Below, piece after piece: positions 1-9,100 of a stretch of 26,305 nt of DNA. The stretch is from Saccoglossus kowalevskii (taxonomy: Eukaryota; Hemichordata; Enteropneusta; Harrimaniidae). Each line of letters opens with the position of its first letter. Position 1 is the first letter of the stretch. The notes below the pieces were generated by a model that ran no database searches, was not told the origin of the DNA, and worked only from the letters and a program-made list of their open reading frames with translations. The DNA is taken from assembly GCF_000003605.2 (NCBI RefSeq), contig NW_003140813.1, positions 306,420 to 332,724 of the forward strand. Direction: 5' to 3'. Both the position numbers and the translations under genes were made by a program.

Positions 1-1598
1 GCGAACGCGTCCCTGTGCACACAGCACTGTACGCAGGGCTAGGTTTACTGGTGCTTAGACCAACTTTTTGTAGACATTACCTGAATACAAAAGTACCTAT
101 AACTATGCAATGTTAAAATGTTTTGTCCAAATTTTTGAAAAGTATGAAATATTTCAATGAAACTTGGTATATAGATGCATTTAGGTAATGCACAGACCGG
201 CCTGATTATAATAGATCAAAACCTGTGTATATTAATTACCTAATTTGCATGATACCGGTAATTAGCCAATAATTATTCATTCTTGTACTAGTAATAAAAC
301 TGTAAGCAGATTTCAATAAAACATGATACACAGATGTATTTGAATAATATCCTAATCAGATTACTTTTCAGTTTACAACTGTGATTATTAATTATCATAT
401 TTTCATAACAATTACCCAATTTTAGTTATTTTAGTATTATCTCAATGAAACTTGTACATAAGTGTCCATGGACAAATCACTTGTCTGATTGTTTTTGTTT
501 TGCCATATGGTAATGGTATGACTAAGTAATTATTAATCAGAAATACATGTATACACAATCAAACAATACATTATGTGGTTGCATGTTATTTTACATACAA
601 AGTTATGTTTTTCAATATGACAAAATATGTTATATAGAGCCCACTTTTATCAGGGGGTATTTTTCAAGCAAAGTAATATTTTCTGAATAATGAGATATGT
701 TATTTAACATCCCCCTTTTATCAGGGGATAATTCGATTGATTTTGTGAAAAAAATTGTTCCTTAAATTTGTAATTAGCTTTCAATACTTTCTATATTTAT
801 CTCATGTCTTCAGCATGGGAGTTATTTCTAAGCTTTCTTTGATTTGGTTTGACATAATTCACTTAATAATCAGCCACTGAGATTTCTTCACCATACTTAA
901 ATGATTCTGAGCTATAAATACTAATCCTATAAATGTCACCCTATTAAACACAGTTTAACGACTCTCCGTTTCACTGTTTTAAATCTTACATTGTTTTCAC
1001 TTTTCACAGAAATTTACATTTTCTTTGTTTACGTTTATTCAAGGACATTTTTACGACCAATATCATATTTTCAAAATTTCTGTAATTTATTTTCAGTTCA
1101 GAATTTGACATCTTTCAATCAAAAGTATATTTTCTATGTTTTTTCTAATTTTTACACTAATTTTGAACCAAATATTTTCACCAAAACCTGAAAATAAATC
1201 ACCACAATGCTGTGAAAAATGACAAAAGTTGTCAGTGGCCAAAATTAAAATAAAAATCTGGAGATAGTTCCAACCAAATATGAGTTGAATGGATAGTTAA
1301 GTCAGATGTTTTTAAATTTAATAATCATATTTCTGTTTCAATGACATTGAGTCTGAGCTATCCATACATATAAACTATCAGATTGTGCTCAAAATAGAAG
1401 TAGAAAATAATTATCCCATTTTTAACGTGTTGATTTACAAGAATATTCATATAGTAATCTGCCAACCCGCCACTCTTGTTGCTTGTCTGTTTTTTTTTGT
1501 TTTTGTTTTTTTATGTTTCCTTTTATTTATTTTTTTTTTATTTATATTATTTATTTTCATTAGTTGCTTGTCTGTTTACATATTCGAATTGTGCGCTT
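1..1598. other. Non-coding AT-rich stretch
   Basis: No supported gene is visible. Short open frames here are low-complexity, phenylalanine-rich translations of T-rich DNA (for example 1385-1718) and lack splice-site context or domain motifs. The only structure I see is a pair of imperfect direct repeats (listed separately). This stretch is presumably upstream intron of the KLHL gene, because the BTB-coding part of that gene is not found anywhere before 5686. Confidence 0.5.
625..730. repeat. Imperfect direct repeat pair, 70-bp spacing
   Basis: Two related blocks, 625-660 and 695-730, each start with ATATGTTAT and end with CTTTTATCAGGGG followed by a short AT-rich stretch. The resemblance fades after each block, so this looks like an old local duplication and not a mobile element. 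Confidence 0.45.
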
Positions 1599-2015
1599 CA
1601 TTTGTGTTGTGTTTTTAATTTTTTTGACTTTTTTTTTGTGCCAGGTGACATTGAATGTCACTGTTGTCTATCTTTTTTTTTCCATGTGCAAATTTCAAGT
1701 ACTAGTACTGACACATAGTGCATTTTGCCACAGAAGCCATATTCATTTTCATGACTACATGACAGGACTGTGCAGCCATCATTTGCACTATCCTGGTGTC
1801 GACCAGACCTGGTTGAAGACCTGCAAGTACCTGCAATCTTAACCAAGGTTCTCCCAAAGTCGCATCCATAAATGAATAAATCTAGGCCAATGGAATTGGC
1901 CTTCCTTTGAGTCTGTGGCACACTCACCCAGGGTAGGGACTGACTCTTTTTTGGTATTCAGTCTAAGTTTAATAGGATTTGAACCTGGTTCTACCTGATG
2001 CATTTGTGTTGTGTT
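1599..2015 (-). mobile_element. tRNA-derived SINE, copy A, 5'-truncated, with 15-bp target duplication
   Basis: The element occupies 1614-2000 and is flanked by a perfect 15-bp direct repeat, CATTTGTGTTGTGTT, at 1599-1613 and 2001-2015. On the minus strand it begins inside a tRNA-like head: a B-box-like GGTTCAAATCC lies at about 1976-1986, but the A-box half is absent. It ends in an A-rich tail (T-rich on + at about 1614-1640). The body matches the second copy at 17061-17482 throughout, for example the shared GGAATTGGCCTTCC, CACTCACCCAGGGTAG and CTTAACCAAGGTT blocks. Flanking duplication plus A-tail indicates target-primed insertion by LINE machinery. The short open frames across it are not genes. 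Confidence 0.85.
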
Positions 2016-3081
2016 GCCAGCGATTAGAGTGGACATGATCGTGTTGCACAAGTGAGGTATCATTGAGGTTTTCAGCTTCTGTATTGACAATATTTATCTT
2101 ATTGTCCCAGTATCAATTTGCTTGAACCTGTTCGTACTTAGACTTTTAACATTTTGCATTTCGAGATCATAATTCGCTCTAAACGTGGCAGCCAGCATGG
2201 TGTGTTTGCGTAGTTTGACATACAGATGCCATTACAATGGAATGTCAATGTGACTTGCCTAAACTGAAGGGTATATTGTGAATTATTTTATTCCAGGTGA
2301 CCGACTCAACCCAAATTGGCTTGGCAGAATATGGGAGATGACAATTATATTTAAAAGTCAATGAATTAAATGGAAATACTTTTATCAAAAAAACACTCCA
2401 CATTGATTTGAAATAGTCAACCCTTTATTCCAAGAGAGCTAGGGAGTCCTTATCTAATTTGTTGAGCAGTATTCTGCTGTCTTGCAAAAGGTTGCTGACA
2501 TAATATCACTCGCCAAACACCCTGTTGACTGTGACAGTTTTATTCAAACTTACCTTACTGTAACCTATGTATCTTGATTGGGTCCTATTTTTTTCAATGA
2601 TTAAAACGTGAAATGGAAAGTACCAGTATTTACATGCAGATTAAATTATGTAGGAAGCAATTAGGCTTATTACTTTGTAATAGACGATGAAATATATCAG
2701 TTAGAATGAACTGATCATGCATAATTAAACGCAATTCAACTGCAAGAGCTTTACATTAATTTGCATAACAATAAATGTATATTTTCATTTTTAGTAACTG
2801 TAATATCTTTTGTTCAACATGTAGTTAAAATGATTACATAATATTCTTGTTAAAACAGCACTCATGCTGGATAGTGAACAATTTGAATGTTAAAAAATAT
2901 TACGCAAATTAGGAAATTTTGGCCAAACCATAAACCAGGGGTACCAGTGTATTAATAAGTACCGGTAATTCTGGTTGCACTGTGAATTTTAAGTTCTTCT
3001 GTAAGCCGTGATTTTTTGCCTTTTTTTTAACAGTTAAGTAAAACATGTACATTTCAGAAAGAATACTTATTTTAATCTAGT
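2016..3081. other. Non-coding stretch, nothing recognised
   Basis: AT-rich sequence with no open frame of substance, no splice-bounded exon and no repeat I can define. It is probably KLHL upstream intron. Confidence 0.45.
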
Positions 3082-3283
3082 TACTGTAGAATACTTTATT
3101 TTCGCTTGGAATTTATTTTCGCTATTTTCGCTGAAGGGATGATTCCGTGAAAATAAAATCCAGCGAATATACTTTTTTTCCTATATTTAACATTAAACTC
3201 ATCAAAAATAAATTCCATACAAAACGCCCAAAAAGCCTTTTCAGCGAAAATTAATTCCAGCGAAAATAAAGTATTCCACAGTA
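3082..3283 (+). mobile_element. Palindromic MITE, family 1, copy 1
   Basis: A 202-bp foldback element. The left end reads TACTGTAGAATACTTTATTT and the right end is its near-perfect inverse, closing in TATTCCACAGTA. Both ends continue into further inverted copies of the TTTTCGCT / AGCGAAAA motif, so a single strand could fold over much of its length. The outermost TA on each side fits a TA target duplication, as in Tc1/mariner-type MITEs (family assignment is inference). Four more copies occur at 13489, 16418, 19502 and 22609. It has no coding capacity. Confidence 0.85.
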
Positions 3284-3398
3284 TCCTTTATGTTGATGTG
3301 GTGCAATATTTGAGGACAATCTTTGACAGTTCTCCATAATCGATGTCTACAAAGAAATCCTGTACACCTGACTTATTGTTCTCATTTCCTCTGAAAGC

Positions 3399-3638
3399 TT
3401 AGATAATAATTAGTTTGAAACTAATTTTTGCAAATCTAGGGAGTCTTAAACCTAAAGATTGACATGTATGTTTAATAAAACTGAGAAATTTAAATGCTTT
3501 GGAAATAATGAAATTGATATTGTAGTTAAAACTAATGTTGCTGCTGATGTAAATGCCAAGGTCCTTAATAACATAGACCTGTTCTAATGGTACGTGCATT
3601 GTTAATGGATTATCCACTGGATCCCATAGTGAACACAA
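3399..3638 (-). pseudogene. Decayed non-LTR retrotransposon reverse-transcriptase fragment
   Basis: A 79-residue open stretch on the minus strand contains VIKDLGIYISSNISFNYNIN followed by FIISKAFKFLSFIKHTC. This matches the pattern after the catalytic core of jockey/CR1-like reverse transcriptases: a KDLG(V/I) block, a (L/I)SF..HI-type helix, then a K.(L/F)..F.(K/R) segment. The catalytic YADD region is not visible upstream, and the frame stops shortly after, where a functional element would continue. It is therefore a dead remnant of an element of unknown length. Recognition rests on motif resemblance only. Confidence 0.6.
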
Positions 3639-4011
3639 TGCAGTGCATTGACTATATTGCTATAACAATTAAGAAAACAGAAAATTTAAAAGTAGTACTG
3701 CGCAAAATATACTGTCAAATAAATGAAAAATTCAAATATAATGTGGAGCCTTCTCCTTACCATCAAACCATACTTTGGTGGTCATTTTGAATTCAAAACG
3801 AGTTACAATATTGGTATTCAAAAAATACATGAAGTTCTTTTTTGAACTTTTGTGTTTGGTCGGCATGTGTACATGTACATAATTAGTTTGGATATTATAG
3901 CCCATAATTGGTCTCCACTTAATAATCTTTATTATTAATCCTTTCGAATGCAGTCGGGAAAATAGGGCACTTGTGGATTGTGCGCCAATGTGTATGTGCA
4001 TGCATGCCCAT
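3639..4011. other. Non-coding stretch, nothing recognised
   Basis: No supported coding segment; the short open frames on both strands have no domain motif or splice context. The reverse-transcriptase remnant may extend into the left edge in a decayed form. Confidence 0.35.
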
Positions 4012-4500
4012 CTATATCTCGGACATGTCTGGGCTGTTCACATTTAAACATCACATATAAATCATGGGATATGCATGGTCATTTGTTTCACAATCTGATT
4101 CAAGATGGCCGAATGACGGCCATTTTTATCAAAAAATTCAAATTCATCAAAATCAAGCATTTCTGTCATTCCGAAACTGAATCTTGGTCGAGTTTAGGTG
4201 AATTTTGTTTAAACGTGATACATACACTGAACATAATAAGACCTTGATGTAGTCATTTGTTTTTTCAGTTTGGATTCAAAATGGCCAACTGGCCAATTTT
4301 TTACAAATGATGTTCCGGGGGTATATCTCTGACATGCCTTAATCAATCATGCTCCAACTTTATATGTACATTATGTACCATGTCTCACATATGCACATAT
4401 AGTTGTTTCAAGATGGTAAAATAGTGTTTTAAAATCATCAAAATCAAGCATTTCTGCCATTTCAAAGCCAGATCTTGGCTATACATGGACAGCTATTAAA
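4012..4500. repeat. Degenerate ~300-bp duplication with 'CAAGATGG' motifs
   Basis: Two diverged copies are visible. ATATCTCGGACATG near 4014 recurs as ATATCTCTGACATG near 4323, and TCATCAAAATCAAGCATTTCTG near 4145 recurs near 4435, giving spacings of about 290-310 bp. ATTCAAGATGGCCG-like motifs occur near 4100, 4269 and 4412, and another copy, ATTCAAAATGGCCGAC, is near 4888. This is probably part of a dispersed repeat family whose limits I cannot set. Confidence 0.5.
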
Positions 4501-4550
4501 AAAAAAAGAAATAAGATAAGTGCATACTTTGAGGTATCTTCGTAATAACC

Positions 4551-4827
4551 TTATTATTATACATCTTTTCCCTTCAAGGATACATCATGGAAATTCCAAA
4601 ATCCAAAAAGTTTAGAACAGATTGAGCGAACTTCTTTGTGTGAAATCCGGTCAAACCCTGGTGGCAGCCATGTTTGTTTTTATTATTAGAGAACGCTTAC
4701 GCGCGTAATCATTCCATATTTGGAACTCACATTTCCTAATATGGTATGATGAAATACCCCGTAAAATACCGCAAAATTACGGCACGCTGTAACTTATGGC
4801 GTTACGGTGACAGATGTATAATAATAA
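4551..4827. mobile_element. Foldback (MITE-like) element with TTATTATTATACATCT ends
   Basis: The left end TTATTATTATACATCT (4551-4566) is the exact inverse of AGATGTATAATAATAA at 4812-4827, bounding 277 bp of non-coding DNA. The interior has CG-containing words such as TTACGCGCG and GGCGTTACGGTGACAG, unlike its AT-rich surroundings. No clear target duplication is visible. It is most likely a small non-autonomous DNA transposon of unknown superfamily. Confidence 0.6.
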
Positions 4828-5685
4828 CTTGTATTTTCCCTTCCTTGGAAAAGAAAATACTTACACATTTATTTGTTTAATGTTCTGATTCAAAATGGCC
4901 GACTCATTTCAGTTTACTTTGCTATTTAACTAATAGGTACACTGTCATGTCATGACTTAAACCAATTGATTGATTAGTTGATATAGTACATTTTGTAGCA
5001 TGTACCTCAATATTGCTACAGTGTTTTCAGTAGTCCTGTTTAAGAGTACATGCTTCAATAAGAACTCAGACGCATGACTCCAGTATGAGACCAAATAGTA
5101 ACATAAAATGCAGTTTATTGTGTTGGAACTTAATATATTAAATTATAATGAAAAAAAAAAGTTTAACTACCAGTACAGCTTTTTTTCCTGTGCTGGATCT
5201 CACATAAAGAGATTCATTTTGACATGATTTGTGACTGAAGTTTGTTTTTTCATTAAATTGGGTGCAGATCATTTTAATATATAAAAAAAAAACTGGTTTC
5301 CACCTGAAAATGTGTGGTTGTCAAAACAAGTTTTTGTGTTAGCATATTTCATTCACCTTTTGTCATCTTTTACTATTAGCTGAATAATTGTTGCCAAGAA
5401 TGTCATATTAGGATCTGGCTTTTCAGACACTGCTCAAAAAAAGATGTTAAATCAGTATTTTCAGCAAAAATGTTGGTACTGCAGATTACTTGAAATATGC
5501 AACATTGGATCAGATTTAATTTTGTGGTTTTCACGATATGGACAAGCAGTTTTCATATTTGGTTGTCCTGTTACAAAAAGTCGTTGTCAGTGACAACCAG
5601 ACAATTGCCAGTTTTAACCCCTATGTCAATACGAGACTATGTTTTTGAAGACTGACCATCATTGACAGTATTCATTTACTTGCAG
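4828..5685. other. Non-coding stretch before the first visible KLHL exon
   Basis: AT-rich with several A or T runs and no recognisable gene. It ends in a good 3' splice site, a TTCATTTACTTGCAG tract whose AG is at 5684-5685, and so is read as the 3' end of a KLHL intron more than 5.6 kb long. Confidence 0.6.
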
Positions 5686-6194
5686 GTATCCATTCCTTTG
5701 CTGATATGTACTCTTGTGTGGATTTAGAAAACGCTGCAAGAAGATACATTTATCAACACTTTTTAGAAGTGATTAAAACAGAAGAATTCCTCCTCATATC
5801 TCATAATAGCTTGATAGATCTTTTAAAAAGTGATAAACTTCAAGTCACTCGCGAAGAAGAAGTTTATGAAGCTGCGATGAAATGGATTAAAATTGATTAT
5901 TCCAATCGTAAACATTTGATGTTTAAGTTAATGCAACATATACGACTGGCGTTGCTTGATATGCACTATTTAAAAGAAGTTGTTTACAAGACAGATTGCG
6001 TTTTACAGAATGCAGAATGTCGGAGTCTTGTGGAGAAAGCGTTAAAGATACGCAATGATAATCAGGCATTGGCGTTGATAGGAAACCGAGCACAGCCTCA
6101 GAGTATTTACGTAGTTGGTGGTCGGAATAGCGTAGATTGCCAGTTAAGTAGCCTTGAGAGGTATGACGCCATCAGAGATAAATGGGTCCCACAG
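5686..6194 (+). CDS. KLHL exon: BACK domain and start of kelch blade 1
   Basis: The acceptor is TTGCAG ending at 5685 and the donor is CAG|GTGAGT at 6195. The exon enters in phase 1 and leaves in phase 0. It encodes 170 residues beginning GIHSFADMYSCVDLENAARR, the usual start of the segment joining BTB to BACK. The BACK hallmarks follow: QHFLEVIKTEEFL, then LLKSDKLQV.REEEVYEAAMKW, then MQHIRLALL. Blade 1 starts at residue 140 with SIYVVGG and carries LERYDAIRDKW. An ATG lies at 5706, but the open frame runs back from it to the splice acceptor, so it is not taken as the start. Confidence 0.92.
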
Positions 6195-9100
6195 GTGAGT
6201 TAATGAATAACAAACTATTACATCATCATGTCCAGTTTCTTTCATGTTTTTTCATTTGTCTGACACTTATGTTTCTGTATTTTTTGAAAATATGATTGCA
6301 AAATCCATGTGAAGTATCACAATAAGGTCTTAGAATAATTTTTTTGGCCAATTACAACATTTGTTACATACATGTATTATGCTAATTGCACCGTTTGAAA
6401 CCTGTATTTCAATTGGCAATTGAAAATGTGAAAATTGATAGACTGTTCTAGTTGATTGAACCTGGACTTTAAAGTAGTACATATAACAACGATCTAACCT
6501 TTTCACCACTAAACTTTTCTGCACTTTTTTCTTATGTTCTTCAATATTTCTGGAAATGAACCCTAAGTTTGGATCCAACAGACAAGATTGTAGTAAATTT
6601 TCAGTTTTTACTTAGAAAATTTGGCTATTTTTGTCCCAATCTTCTGAAGGAAAGTGCTGACTAATAAACGGGACTATTTTGTGAATTTGTGATGAAAAAA
6701 GGGAACTGGTTGTGAAAATGTTAAATGACAATGGTATGTAAATTATATATCGATGCATGATTATATAGGTATAAAATGAAGATCCTATTCTATGCGAGTT
6801 CTATGTGCATACCAATCTAACATTCTATCTGAAAGCATTACAGAATGCAATGGATGCATGGACAGAAATAAAACTTTCACTTTATTCAAAAAGACAAAAA
6901 ATTTTAATTAAGGAATAAATCACTTCCACATATCACAAAATACTCAACAATTCACACATGTATGCACACACCACAGAGTTTGACCAAATTTTGGTAAAAT
7001 TGTTCAGCATGTTGTTTTGATGTTATTAATGTACCTGCTATGGTTACAGGAGTGCATGACGATGGCAAGGACTGCGGTAGGTGCAGCAACGCTTAACGGA
7101 ATACTTTACGCAGTTGGAGGGGAATGTGCTTTAGCTGACAGTGAGGAAACAATGTATTTAAGATGCGTAGAATGTTATGATCCTTTACATAAACAATGGA
7201 TTCAGGCGGACGATATCAACGTTGCAAGGTCTTTTATAACTGTGGCGGCTTTGGGTGGATATCTCTATGCTATCGGTATGTAATGAGGATATTCTTATTA
7301 AAGTGCTAATTAAGAATTCATTTGTAGGGCATTGATATAATTAATGACATTCCATCTAATTGCTAAATTACAATACTATAAATAATTACACTAAAATAAA
7401 TAACATAATGTATGTGTAAAATGGTAATGCTAATTAGAAATGGAAGTTACTGTCTTGTATTGATGTGTTGACTTCATAGTTTTTTTTAATGACCTTTCTG
7501 TTCACAAAGCATCAAGGAATTTCTAATACTTTGATAAGACTGTGTTAATTATGTTGTCTGGATAGGAGTGTCACCTGAGTGCCATTACTGTGAGCAACTT
7601 TAATGTCGGTTGTACATTATTTTCTATGACATATTTTTCCCTAATTTATATACAGTGTTTGATGTTGTACTATATCTGCTCTATTGGGTGCATGTTTTGG
7701 TTGGATTTTGAAGTACAATCAAACTTGCATTGATTCATTCATAGTGAAAGAGAAGCAGTGTTCATATACCACCATTAGAGCACAAGAGGGGACAGAATGT
7801 ATTCATTTCCAGATTATTAGGCAGTTTGGACTACCGTACTGAGCATGTTACTGCACATATATGCAATGCATTATGGGAGATAACATATCATTGTATATAA
7901 TGTATTGTGGAAAACTAGTATCACCCTAGAAACTCACTAAATTTATACGTAAATCTTTTGAAATTATTTTCACAATGTTAGATTTTATATCAATAATAAT
8001 AAACAACCTTTTCATCCCATTGCCTTTTACTCCTCAGTGACGACAGTACTCCTACTAGTCATGTGATGTGATGTGGCGGAGTGTTGCCGTGGTTGTAAGA
8101 GCTGCACCTGGCCTTTTACTCCTCAGTGACGACTGGTCATGTGATTGTGGTGAAGTGTTGTGCTCGACTTGAGCTGAAACAATTTGACTCAGACTAGCGT
8201 TGATTGGCAATGCGCTGGTGATGAATTCATGAAATATAACAACAGTGTTTGTTTGTCTTGTTTTTCTCAGGGGGAGAAAATAGATCATGTAGTTTTAATA
8301 CTGTAGAGAGATACGATGACAGGACAAATGAGTGGTCACTAATATCAAGTATGAAGAGAAAGAGAGCTGGTGCTGGAGTGGCCGTTTGTGATGGAAAAAT
8401 TTTTGTTGCTGGTAATATTTAAATTAAAATCGTTGAACAGCATGTCTATGATATCGGGTCCCTTGCAACAAACACAGTACATGAAAACTACATACCAGTA
8501 GTTTCAAAAACATGTTTGCGGTTCTTTAATTAACTATACTATATTGTAGTGGAAATATTGTTGGAATTTGTACCACAGCATGATGGATGGTAAGGTCAGA
8601 GTGCACTGAGGCTATTCATGGCTATAATACTGTAAGGTTATTACAAGAAAACTGCAAAGTATGCATGAAAGAAGTATAATGATAGCGTTGGTCGATACAG
8701 TGCCATCCCATACTGCCTGAGTGTACACTTTGCAGTATTCTCGTGGTAATCTTATTTTTATACATTGTGTCTTTATTTGTATAGTAATAATTTAATGAAA
8801 CATAACATCCCAAAATTGCAACAAAAAACGATTTGTGATGTGAGAACATTTTTGTACAGTAACCAAATTCTATTTCCATCATACACTGATAGCAAACAAA
8901 AGAAAATGTTTGAATGTGATGTAAATGTGACACACAGTTTCTAAATAGGGAAGACATTTAAACACATCTGCTACACTTTCTTAACATATCCGTACAGTGT
9001 TTTTGTTTTCGGAGTCAGATGTATAATAATATGAGGTATCGCAAGAAGCAGTATTGATATTTTGTCAAGTACATAGTTAACATTACTTTGAGCAATACAA

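Noticed and set aside
1658-1927. Minus-strand 89-codon frame and overlapping plus-strand frames near 1385-1842
   Set aside because: They lie in SINE copy A and adjoining T-rich DNA, and the corresponding reading is not conserved in copy B at 17061-17482.
8634-8753. Intronic microRNA precursor
   Set aside because: The loop of about 64 bases and six mismatches in 28 pairs do not fit a typical animal pre-miRNA; a small foldback relic is simpler.
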